Translations under genes and position numbers: made by a program | The notes under the pieces: generated by a model | What the model saw: only the letters and a program-made list of their open reading frames with translations | Databases searched by the model: none | What the model was told of the DNA's origin: nothing | Shown here: piece by piece, positions 45,601-55,238 of the stretch | Layout of the letters: every line of letters begins with the position of its first letter | Position numbering within the stretch: position 1 is the stretch's first letter | Assembly (NCBI GenBank): GCA_037179335.1 | Contig: JAKZHN010000021.1 | Coordinates: 496,001-560,000, forward strand | Direction: 5' to 3' | Source: Cyclaneusma minus | Taxonomy: Eukaryota; Ascomycota; Leotiomycetes; Marthamycetales; Marthamycetaceae | DNA length: 64,000 nt

Positions 45601-47317
45601 GATTGCGATAGAGCAGCAGAGCTCGAGTGGGGTGGCGGCGAGATACTAATACAGAGAGATAGATACCCTGGAGATGGGTAGCTGCATAGGCGAAGTCACA
45701 CAACGAGAAGCGGAGTCCGAGATTGAGAGATAGACAGAAGGAAAAGAGCTGAAGATTGTGAGACTCGGAATTATATTTACCGTCTGGCAGCTCATGCTAC
45801 CAGTACTAATGGCAGCGGTATCGATGATCCCGGATGAAGCTTGCTTGAGCGATTGGCTGAAAGCCAGGATACGAAGGGCCCCAGAAGAGATTGTAGCAAC
45901 ACATGAATGTTCAACGAGTACTAGTAATGACGCGGTGGCCATGTTCTCGCAAGGCGCGACACGGTGGATGGCTCAGAGAATGAGGGACATCGTGACGTCC
46001 AACGCCCAGAACTCCACAACGGGCCAATCAAAGCTTGTATCAAACAAGCTTTTCATTGCGGCTAAAATGCGGGTTAGCTCGCCTGGTGTCTGGTCTTAGG
46101 CTTTGCCCGAAGTAGTCGGGGCCGCCGACGAGTACGACACCATTCTAAGTTCTGACAATGACGGGATCGACACCGCAGCAGTCGGTGGAACAAGAAGCTG
46201 AAATCTTGGTGATGAGCGATTTGTGGAAGAATTAGGTTGACGGAGTGCTGTCAACCACTCGGACGCGCGCCATTAGAAACTGGACAGTGTCTCATCTTGA
46301 TCCTACCTGCCATCTCTTTCAGTGAGACTCCCCCGCTATTGCTCCAGTATCCTCGTTGAAGCAATTCATAAGACCGAGAAGAAAGGCTGAGTGAAGCAGA
46401 GTGGTCAATGATTTGAAGGTACGCTGATGAAATTCAAAGACTAGCACGACCTCACCGTGTAAATGTTATCCTGACTACAGGAGACATTTTGGTGCGGAAC
46501 ACTTTGGTACCGAACACCGTTCCTCAATTCCATGTCCTCGGGAGATGAGACATATGTCGTGCAGCCATGGAGGCGGGGAAGGCTAAAGCCAGGATCGCGG
46601 AGGGAGCCCTTTATGCAGGGAACGCGCCAACCGGTCTTCTAGAAACCAAACCACCAACCCAAGTCGGCACTCGCCTCGATGGTAGTCTCACCACGATGAC
46701 AAGCAGAGTACGCAACCATCGTATGTCGGATACATGGCATTGCCGAAGAACCCTAGGGCTGCATCAATTCGATCAGTAATCGATATATCTCCGTTTAAAC
46801 GACTGTAGACGCAAAGGTTGCTGGAATCCACGCGTTCAAGCTTTTCTGGCGAAGTGCGTCTGAACTCAATCCCGACGTTGCAAAAGATCGCTGACGGACC
46901 CGGCCGAAAGCTTGAAATCAAGTCGATCCATCAGGCCTAGCTGAGGTATGAGACGAGCTAGCGACTTGAAATGACTGTGAACTCCAGATTTCAGTGATCG
47001 CGCCGGCTTCCTATTTCGATGTCAGTCAAAATTAAGACAAATTTAATTGAATGGAGATGGGATCCTAGTATATGTATGTCACGCATTTTTCACCGATCAA
47101 TCTTGCCCCGGAGCGCAGAAGTTTCAATCGTTGAATTTGATGCGTAAAAGATATTCTCGGTCGTGGCATGGGCCGTATAAAAAAAGCACCCTCTGCAACG
47201 TCGTACCTATCGAGGGGGCTGGAAATGCGAGACGAGATTTCTTTGATTGGTACCGTGCTCAGACGAGGCAAATCTCTCGAAGTACCCTGTGGTGGCAGAT
47301 TCATTTCGTTCTTCTTC
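45601..47317. other. Intergenic, about 1.7 kb
   Basis: Upstream of the permease and downstream of member D. No coding signal is supported. A short direct repeat (TTTGGTGCGGAACACT / TTTGGTACCGAACACC) sits at about 46488-46520. Confidence 0.45.
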
Positions 47318-48778
47318 TCACCACCATCCTGTTCCCCGTCTTGCCCTTCGGCGCCTCTCATAAGCACCATCACTGCGCTCACTCCACTCCTCGCGAATAT
47401 TTGGGGCAGCAGAAGCGACCGGACCGATTTTCTTGCCTGTAAAGGTACTACCCTCATGGAGATATGTAGAGTGGAAAGTCGCCTTGAAGCTCATCCCCGT
47501 TTCGCTAAACTCCATATAACAAAGTTTCTCATCTGAGCCAATCTCAATCTCGTGTTCGCCTGTTTCTTCTCCGCGCCAGCGATACTGCCATTTCGGGTTG
47601 GCTGCAGAAGGCGCTTCATCCAAGCCAAGTTGGAACATGCTTGTGTCTTCGGGCTCATGTTCCGAGTCTTCTGAATATTCTTCCTCATAGTCGTATCCAT
47701 AGTTGTGATCCTCATCCCAAGCGGCTTTGCGTTTCTTTGAGGTCTGTTGTTCGGCCTTGGATGACTGAGACTTGGAGTTCTTCTCCGCCGTGGTAGCAGG
47801 GCCTTCAAACCGAAATACCCCAGTAATAATTCCAAAGTCAAACCGGGCAAAGGTCTCGGACCCCGTTCGAGTTGTCTTGCGGTAGATGGTCAGGGTCATG
47901 TCCTCCTCCTTTGAAAAATACTTCGAAGCAAGCTCGGGAAACTTGATTGACCACACTCCAGTGATATCCCACTTGCCAGTTTTCTGAGCATACTTCTTCA
48001 TACCCTCCTGGTACTTTTGCAGCTTCTGCTTTTCCTCTTTCTTTCTTCGCTCCTCAGCCTCTCTTTCGCGCTGTTCCTTTGCAGCAACCTTGTCCTTGTA
48101 TCCTTGAATCCTTGCAGCGACAATCTCGCTCGTACGAGCGATGACAACCCACCAACCACTCTTTCCGCTTTCGACATCCTCGGCCATGTCGCATGCAAGC
48201 CCTCTTTTTCTGGCAGCACGCATCAAGTAATCCGCCGTAAAATCCATCCACGGTACAATGCAGTGGTCCGCCTTTCCATCATCCGGAAACTCCTCCAGCA
48301 TAAGTCGATCTGGATCTTTGATAGCCTTCCGATCCACATCAAGCGTAGCCCATATCTCATCCCACTTCTTCCTATTGATCGCCCTTTGCTCCTCCCCCCG
48401 TATCTTGAAGTCCTCCTCTGCCTGCTTTACGAGGACTTGCAGAGCATCAGGCATGAGCGTGATATTCCCAGCTGCCCTGAGTCTGTCTTGACAAGCTGTC
48501 GCATCTCCGCTGCGGTCCAGGCCGCGCATGGTACATTGAGCCCTCCAGTATGCAAGAGGTTCCTGTGCAACTCTGGGTTGCGTTTTGGCGATTCGTCCAG
48601 TAGGCGTGCGTTTGATGAGGGCTTCGGGGAGTTTCTCGAGGCAGCGAGCATCCCAGCTCCATTTCCCGCATTTCACGGCCCAGCCGTCGTATGAGAATTT
48701 CTGGGATTGGTACTTGAACTCGACAGGTGGTGTAGAAGCACCGCCGAAGCCGAGGCCATAGTCGTTGGAGTCTGACAT
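47318..48778 (-). CDS. Family member D: long form on the minus strand
   Basis: ATG at 48778 (MSDSNDYGLGFGG) is preferred to an upstream in-frame ATG at 48811; 486 aa, no intron. Like members 1-3 it has the SAP-like segment (YWRAQCTMRGLDRSGD ... CQDRLRAAG), the GWWVVIARTSEIV block, a Lys/Glu-rich helical stretch (KEQREREAEERRKKEEKQKL), then KWDITGVWSIKFPE, FDFGIITGVFRFE, a short acidic region, YRWRGEETGEHEIEIGSDE and FTGKKIGP. Its C-terminal half is closer to members B and C (GSDE, FTGKK) than to members 1-3, so it links the two subgroups. The C-terminus is Arg-rich (RRRRARRGTG), possibly a nuclear signal. Function unknown. Confidence 0.83.
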   Translation of the reverse strand: MSDSNDYGLGFGGASTPPVEFKYQSQKFSYDGWAVKCGKWSWDARCLEKLPEALIKRTPTGRIAKTQPRVAQEPLAYWRAQCTMRGLDRSGDATACQDRLRAAGNITLMPDALQVLVKQAEEDFKIRGEEQRAINRKKWDEIWATLDVDRKAIKDPDRLMLEEFPDDGKADHCIVPWMDFTADYLMRAARKRGLACDMAEDVESGKSGWWVVIARTSEIVAARIQGYKDKVAAKEQREREAEERRKKEEKQKLQKYQEGMKKYAQKTGKWDITGVWSIKFPELASKYFSKEEDMTLTIYRKTTRTGSETFARFDFGIITGVFRFEGPATTAEKNSKSQSSKAEQQTSKKRKAAWDEDHNYGYDYEEEYSEDSEHEPEDTSMFQLGLDEAPSAANPKWQYRWRGEETGEHEIEIGSDEKLCYMEFSETGMSFKATFHSTYLHEGSTFTGKKIGPVASAAPNIREEWSERSDGAYERRRRARRGTGWW

Positions 48779-49019
48779 GTTTTGCAGCTGTGGAGCTGGT
48801 GTATTTCGCAAGGTGAGGAAACGGATCCAGAGTAAGCAGAATCGAACTGATCACCGTGTGTCTGGCCTAGAGTTGGTGGGCTGGTGCAATAATCCGTTTG
48901 CTTCCTGGTGTGAGTGTACCTTGTGGACGAAGGGAAGACGCGGCTCGCGCAAAAAACGTGTTGACGCGTAAAGTGGGGCCTCCGGGTTTCCCGGGGAACA
49001 AAGTTCAATATCTAGCAAA

Positions 49020-49690
49020 ATTTATTCCTACCCCGCGATTTCTGATCATTCTGGCTATTAGTATTTTCTGAGCATTTGGCTTACTCCTAACCATTTTCGT
49101 TGCTTGTAATTGTCGGTGATTTTGCGGCTAATTTGGCAAATTCCTATGTTTGGCTTGACCCCGAGAGTTCCGAATTCGGCCTGAATCGCAGCTCCTTCTA
49201 CTCGACTACTTGCTATTCCGAGCATCTGTCAATCTGAAATCATCATACTCTATCCTTTGATATATACATGCTTACTTGGAGTTCACCTGCTTCTTTGAGA
49301 TTTTCCTACTGGTTTTGGGCTTTTCTGCTTTTTGGAGTCGCCATGATCAGTGATTCTTCGGAGTTCGGATTTTTCCTGATCCTTTAGGTTTTTTTTTGTA
49401 GAGCGGGCCTGTTTGCTTAGAATTCCTAGTTGCTTCAAAATGTCTCTAGCCATCTGGCATATTGCGTCTTTGGGTGTATTTTCAATTCTATGGGGTGTTC
49501 TACTCCTTTGAGTATCCCTGATTCTCTAGGATAGTTTTGATTTCCTGCCATCCTGAGATGTTTCTAGTCCTTAAAAAGTTCCCCAGTTCTGTGGGACTTT
49601 CCTAATCTTTTACAATATTCCTTTTCTTTAGGATATTCCTAAAACTTAAAAAATATTCCTGGTTCTTCGGATCTAGATTGGTACGATTGC
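49020..49690. repeat. Degenerate 18-21-bp minisatellite, about 0.67 kb
   Basis: Units such as GTATCCCTGATTCTCTAGGA, GTTCCCCAGTTCTGTGGGA, TATTCCTTTTCTTTAGGA and TATTCCTGGTTCTTCGGA follow head to tail for about 35 copies; rough consensus TATTCCTGATTCTTTGGGA. The array fills most of the space between divergent members D and C. Monomers match those inside MITE C and at 52.4 kb. Confidence 0.75.
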
Positions 49691-49988
49691 GAGAAAAATC
49701 ATAAAGCCAGACAACGCTAAAATCACGATCTCGCTTAAAACGGAGCTAGCGGCTTGCTCAATTTCTTTTCAAGTAAACAAAGGCTTAGCACATGCTCCTG
49801 TGTTTTGCTTGGTTTCTAAATTCCGCTCCTGCGCCGTTATTGGCGCCGCACCTTCGGCGTCCCAGTATGTTAGAGCGCTCCTCATCTTCCTCCCTCTCCA
49901 TACCTGCGCACACCTTCTAGCGGACCAGCGCTCTACAGTCTGAGTCGCACATCACTGAGTGGCGGAGGCCATCTCTTGGACGGCAAAC

Positions 49989-51263
49989 ATGGCGGCGGTT
50001 AGTCCAACAACAATCCAATCCAAAGACTCATCTCGAAGAAACAAGCCACTAACACACATGATACAGCAGATCATGAGCAGCGAACAATGGGCTGCGCTCT
50101 CTGGTGTTGCGAAGATGACAAGAGACCCCTGGCGTTTCTTGGAAGAATTGATGCCGCTCGCAAGCCAGGACGAGGACGACACCTGGGTTTTGGTATCCAG
50201 AGCACGCTACCTCATGAGCTTAAGGTCTACTTCTGAGGCCATGAATCTCTACGAACAAACGATCTTCGATCCACACAGTAACCAAGGTGATCGATTATCT
50301 GTAATCAGCCACACCCGTGCTACGGTTAAGAGAGGAATTACACGAATCATCAACGGAGAAATCGCTCCCACAAGAGTGCCATACGAGAGCCTACCGGACC
50401 CAGACCAGTACGAAAAGAAAATGCTGGAGGAGTACAACAAATGGGGTTATTGGGATATCTCGGGAGTGTGGTCCATCGAGTGCCCGGAGATTTCGCACAG
50501 ATTCGGCGCTGAAATCACCACCGGTTTTCAACTGGTTATCCGCATGGGATACACAAAAGACTACGAATCAAGGGAGATCTGCGCGTTGTTTGACCTTGGA
50601 GTCATCACTGGAGTCATGCGGTTCGAATGTCCATCAGTCTCCGCAGCTCAGAATCCCGAACCGCTCTTGAAAGGCGATCCGTACCAACAAGGCTACGCGG
50701 AAGGGTATCTGAAAGGCATCGACGATGGTCATCAGAAAGGCCGTGAAAGCTTGAAGAAAAGTAAGGCAATCGAAATCTCGGATGATGAAGATGACGAGGT
50801 GCCTGCGCTCGAAAACAATTACCAGAAAGGCCGTGAAAGTTTGAAGAAAAGGAAGACAGTCGAAATTTCGGACAATGAAGATGGCGACGTGGCTCCAATC
50901 GAAATCTCGGACGATGGAGATGGCGACGTGGCTCCGCTCGAAGACCCGAACAATATCTTCGAAATCGGCGACTACGACGATCCTTCTCCTGAACGCTCTA
51001 CATGGTCATATCGCTGGAGGGGAAGGGACGCTGCAGATGGCGCGATTCAGCTTGGATCGGACGAGAGCTCTTCAACCATCAAGTTCAGTGGTCCTGCGGG
51101 AACGAAACTGAAGGGAATATTCAAGTGCGCTTTATTTCCGGAGTGCACTTTCACCGGCAAGAAAGTTGGCCCGCAAAGAGCTGGTGAGCCTTTTCCGGAT
51201 ACTGAGAAGGAGTGGAAGTCTATGGGTAGGGCTGCGTGGGATTATGCTCGTACGCTCGAGTAG
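49989..51263 (+). CDS. Family member C: short form with G-x3 repeat and three SIM-like motifs, two exons
   Basis: Exon 1 (49989-49997, M-A-A) and exon 2 (50067-51263) are joined over a 69-nt intron (GTTAGT ... ATACAG) at the same place as in member B; 401 aa. It is collinear with B: MSSEQWAALSG, MNLYEQTIFDP, WDISGVWSIECPE, FDLGVITGVMRFE, the G-x3 run GYAEGYLKGIDDGHQKG (about 50690-50742), YRWRGRDAADG, FSGPAG, FTGKKVGP. Member C has a nested duplication in the linker (about 50731-50940) that repeats KGRESLKK twice and an I/V-E-I-S-D-acidic motif three times. Such motifs resemble SUMO-interaction motifs (inference). Function unknown. Confidence 0.8.
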   Translation: MAAVSPTTIQSKDSSRRNKPLTHMIQQIMSSEQWAALSGVAKMTRDPWRFLEELMPLASQDEDDTWVLVSRARYLMSLRSTSEAMNLYEQTIFDPHSNQGDRLSVISHTRATVKRGITRIINGEIAPTRVPYESLPDPDQYEKKMLEEYNKWGYWDISGVWSIECPEISHRFGAEITTGFQLVIRMGYTKDYESREICALFDLGVITGVMRFECPSVSAAQNPEPLLKGDPYQQGYAEGYLKGIDDGHQKGRESLKKSKAIEISDDEDDEVPALENNYQKGRESLKKRKTVEISDNEDGDVAPIEISDDGDGDVAPLEDPNNIFEIGDYDDPSPERSTWSYRWRGRDAADGAIQLGSDESSSTIKFSGPAGTKLKGIFKCALFPECTFTGKKVGPQRAGEPFPDTEKEWKSMGRAAWDYARTLE

Positions 51264-51523
51264 CAAGATTGCCTCTCGGGGTATCCAATGACTCTAGAGT
51301 CTAGCCTGTGGGAAGTGAGCAAAGGGAAGTCTGGTGGCAAAGAATTCTAGGCCCGCTACTGCGTCTTACTCACATCTTGGGGCTTTGTCCCATAATCCCA
51401 TGTTGTGCACTGAGCATCACTGAAACTAATGAGAGAATTCATACCCAAACCTTGAAAGGTTATAAGTCTATTACGCCTCCAAAGCTAAATGTTCAAAGTT
51501 TCGGCAAGATTCCAAATATTGAA

Positions 51524-51619
51524 GTAACCGTTGCGCCACGGTTCTTTTGCAAAAAATCTGGCTTGCTCAACCCTAACACGCCAGATTTCAAAATATTAAA
51601 AAGTGGCGCTACGGTTAAC
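51524..51619. repeat. 96-bp foldback element
   Basis: Arms of about 39-40 bp (51524-51562 and 51580-51619) are imperfectly inverted: GTAACCGTTGCGCCAC on the left pairs with GTGGCGCTACGGTTAAC on the right, and AAAATCTGGC with GCCAGATTT. The loop is about 17 bp. It could be a small MITE or a structured RNA; no coding potential. Confidence 0.7.
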
Positions 51620-52395
51620 TCGGGGAATTCCAAGTAATCAGGAGAACTCCGAATACATCTGGAACTAACAGTTGTCATACTATAACAGACATCGACAAGA
51701 ATGCCCACAATCTTATCATTGATCATTGTTCATTCATCAAGCAAATTCATATTTCAGGAACTGATTACAAAGATCCCCGATCCAATTTCAGATGAAAAGA
51801 TGGACATCGTTGGTTCACTCGCTGGCAGGGCGTGGATTTATGAAGAAAGACTCGCTTATAAGGCGGAGTAGACGAATTCCCCTGGCCTTGGGCCCCCAAA
51901 ATTGCGGGATTGATGGCTCAGTTGGTAACGACATTGAATTTGTGGAGGCGGTAGGAGGCACTTACAGCGACAACCCGCTTCTGGGAGTCCCCCATCCCTT
52001 TATATGTTACCTAGAGGGCTACTGTTTGGATCTAGAACCACCTGGAAATAGCCCTTTGTTGGAGCCTAGCCCTTTGTAGCTAAAGCTATAGAAGGAGAGC
52101 TCTTTATCCAGTACTGAGCTTTCTTCTTTAGTCACCAATGCATACAGTTTTACCCTCAACCGGTTAAGCACGTGCTATCGACTCAATCCCACCCCCTTTT
52201 TACAGCCAACAGCTATTGTCGAAACGTCTACAGACAGAAACAAATTACCCTCCGCGTTGGAATCGTACCGATATCTGTCCTCTACAGCTTTTTGTTCTTA
52301 CCTTTTTATTCCAAGCACACACGTAACTTTTGCAGGAAGGAGAAGACCTACTCGAATCTCGATTTCGTCCGCTTCGTCAAGCTATAATTAGGTCA

Positions 52396-52640
52396 CAGGT
52401 AGAAAAGTCTGAACCGGTGAACCCCGCCTCCAACAAATGGAAGTATCCCCAGTGAGTATGAATATCCCCCAAAATTGGGAGTAATAGTATCCGGAATCCT
52501 CAAGGACTAGGAAGACCCCCCAATAATTGAGAATATTCTTAGGGACTGCGAGTATCCCGAATAATCAGAATATTCCGAAGGATTAAGAAATCTCAAATAA
52601 CCGGAAGCAAAAGCCCATTCTGACCACTGCTACACATTAA
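52396..52640. repeat. Decayed MITE-like element with ~19-bp repeats
   Basis: The left side has AGAAAAGTCTGAACC (about 52401-52415), the same core as the MITE ends at 14.2-18.8 kb. The interior (about 52440-52600) has units such as GTATCCCCAGTGA and GAATATTCTTAGGGACTGC, i.e. the reverse complement of the 19-bp monomer. The right end (near 52630, ACCACTG) matches only weakly. Confidence 0.5.
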
Positions 52641-52812
52641 GCTTGAAAAGGCGGTGCAGAACTGCAGACTTTTTTGAATTTTCGCCCAATTGTATGACGA
52701 GAACCAATCTATTCGAAAGTAATCTTGAGCCGTGCTATCCCAGAAGTCCAAACATCCGTCAAACCATGTCTTCGTTCCTTCTCGCTTCCTTGTCATCATG
52801 TTACGCCAACTC

Positions 52813-55238
52813 CTATTTCGCCTCATTCGCCAACTCAATCGCCTTCCTCGCCGCCTCATGAAAATCATCAAACGCAAACAGCGGCAATCCACTCTCCGCA
52901 ATAATCTTCTGCCCCTCCTCCTCCCTCGTCCCCCTAATCCTCACCACCACGGGCACTTTCATATCCAACTCTTTGAACGCCAAAAGCACTCCCCTCGCAA
53001 TCATATCCCCCAACGTCAACCCCCCGAAAATATTCACAAAAATCACCTTTACCCTCTCATCGCTCAGCACGATCTGAAAGCTTCTTTTCACTGTCTCACT
53101 CGTCGCCTTGCCGCCCGTGTCTAGGAAATTTGCTGCTTTTCCGCCGGAATCTGCAAGTGCGTCGACTGTGTTCATCGCCAAGCCCGCCCCATTCACGATA
53201 GTGCCGATGTTATGACTTGCATCCTCCGGCGCCAGCTTGATATACACAATACCGTCCTTCTCAGCTTCTACCTCGGCAGGGACTTCGTCCTCCGTGTGAC
53301 GAAGGGCTTGGATATCTTCTTGACGTTTCGACGAACGGAACGCCGCATCATCGAAGCCAAACCTCGCACCTGTAACCTTCAGCTCCCCCAATCTTTCCAC
53401 AAAGCGCGTTTCGAGCAGAAAAGCTTCTTTGCCTTTGTACAGACTAATCAGACTCTTGAGCAGTTTGGGAAGAGTTGCAGTGGCGGATTTGTGCGCAAGT
53501 TGGAGATGAGAAGCGATTTCGGGGATAAGCGATGGATCGAGGCCGGTGCGGTAGTCGAAAGGAAACTTTTTGGCTGTGGCATCGAAATCGGAGGGTGTGT
53601 CTGTCTCCGGGGCTGCGATAATGCATGGCATGCGTGTCGAGCGGTCAATTGCCACGGCTAGGAAGCCTTGCTTGCCTTTTCCAGAATACGGGGCTACGTT
53701 CATGCCGCGTTGGCGGAGGAGGTCGAAGGCTAGCTCTTCTCTGATGTACAGAGTTCTCTTCTGGGTTTTGTGGAGGGTGGGAGATGACAGTTGAGGACGG
53801 AGACGGCGGGCTAGTGTGTGCATGCTTCTTCTCTGAGAATTACCGGCTAGAGTGGATCCGCTTGATGCTCGGCTGGAGGACACGGAGGCGGGGTGTAAGA
53901 GGCTTTTCATCGCTTCGCCGATGTTGGAGGGGTGGTTGACCATCTTGACGCCTGCTGATTCGAGGGCGGCGATCTTGTCTTCGGTGGATGGTTCGTTGTG
54001 GATGGTGAATGCTCCTGCGTGGCCCATGATGCGTCCAGGGGGTGACAACACTCCTCCGATGAGTCCTACAATTGGCCTGTGCACAGACGATCAGCTTTAC
54101 ACTGAAAATAGGGGGAGAATAAGTGGCGTTTACATACTTCGGATTCTCAGTCCTCTTCCTATACCCCGTGATCCACTCCGCAGCTTCCATCTCCGCCTCA
54201 CCCCCTATCTCGCCAATAAGCACAATCCCCTCCGTATCCCCATCATGCTCAAATATCTTCAACGCATCTACAAAATTCGTCCCAGCCAGCACATCACCAC
54301 CCATACCAACACAAATACTCTGACCCAGTCCCGCTCTAGTCGTTGAAGCTACCGCTTCATAGCTGAGAGTTCCAGATTTTGCAACAATGCCGACTTTACC
54401 TGGGAGGAAACAGGGCAGTGGTTGGAAACCAATTCGGCATTTTCCTATGGCTGAGATGATGCCGGGACTGTTGGCTCCTACTAGCCGGGATTTTGATTGC
54501 GAGTTTAGCATGGAATGTATCTGCGGGTTTGGTTAGTTGAGTAGGTTGACTTGTGACCCGTAGGAGGATGGAGGGTTGGAAGGAAAAGGAACGTACTCGG
54601 AGCATGTCATGAATAGGGATGTGCTCTGCTACGGCTACGATCAGGGGAACTTCGGCCTCTATGGCTTCTTCAATGGCAGCAGGAGCTTGATGAGCCGCTA
54701 CATAGATTCCTGTTGCATCAGGCTTGAGCTGTTTCATAGCCTGTAGAAACGTTAGTATCAAGCACGTGATAACAGAAAAGGAGACAATATACCTCTCGCA
54801 TGGATGGTAAAACAGGCAGACCAAGGTGCTCGGTTTTCTTGCCGGGGGTGACACCTCCGACGATGTTCGTCCCCCATGCAATAGATTCTTTAGCATTTGC
54901 TGTAGCCTATGTTTCATCTTTTTAGTACCTTAACACTGTTCAATTACTCGAGCCGAAGAATTATCCCGTACCTGACGTCCTATGTTGACATTAGCATTAG
55001 TGTCATCTGACCAGTCTCATTCATAGTGAACATATAGACGGGAACAACGAGCAAGAAACAAGCAAGAAATAAGCAAGACGCTACCTGTAAATCCCTGGAA
55101 AATAACTCTAGTATCTTTCCCAATCTTAAGATTCTGGATCGTTTCTCCATAAGAAGCTTGCCTTGCCTTCGTACTGAAAGACTGGCGCAGGCGCCTCGAG
55201 GGAGCGAAGCCATGGCGGGGTGGCACAGCTCTAAACAT
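52813..55238 (-). CDS. Fused succinyl-CoA ligase-like protein (alpha then beta), six exons
   Basis: Exons: 55238-55085, 54979-54972 (8 nt), 54906-54793, 54740-54597, 54520-54138, 54076-52813; 688 aa. The N-terminus (MFRAVPPRHGFAPSRRLRQS) looks like a mitochondrial presequence. Residues ~35-330 follow the alpha subunit: IFQGFTGRQATANAKESI, GGVTPGKKTEH, GIVAKSGTLSYEA, and GHAGAF with the catalytic His near 287. Residues ~350-688 follow the beta subunit: NIGTIVNGAGLAMNTVD, ANFLDTGGKA, VKVIFVNIFGG, PVVVRIRGT. The beta part lacks the front of the ATP-grasp domain (the Lys and GGRGK-GG loop). The metal-site text (EINP, LDGKLG) is replaced by ETRF and TGARFG. It may therefore be a CoA-ligase relative with altered or lost nucleotide use, not the main TCA-cycle enzyme. 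Confidence 0.85.

Larger units (their letters stand above)
51264..52812. other. Intergenic, about 1.5 kb, repeat-bearing
   Basis: No supported gene. It contains the foldback at 51524-51619 and the minisatellite-bearing element at about 52396-52640, both listed separately. Confidence 0.5.

Noticed and set aside
51913..51924. tRNA A-box-like TGGCTCAGTTGG
   Set aside because: No B-box (GGTTCGAATCC type) or cloverleaf follows within the expected distance.
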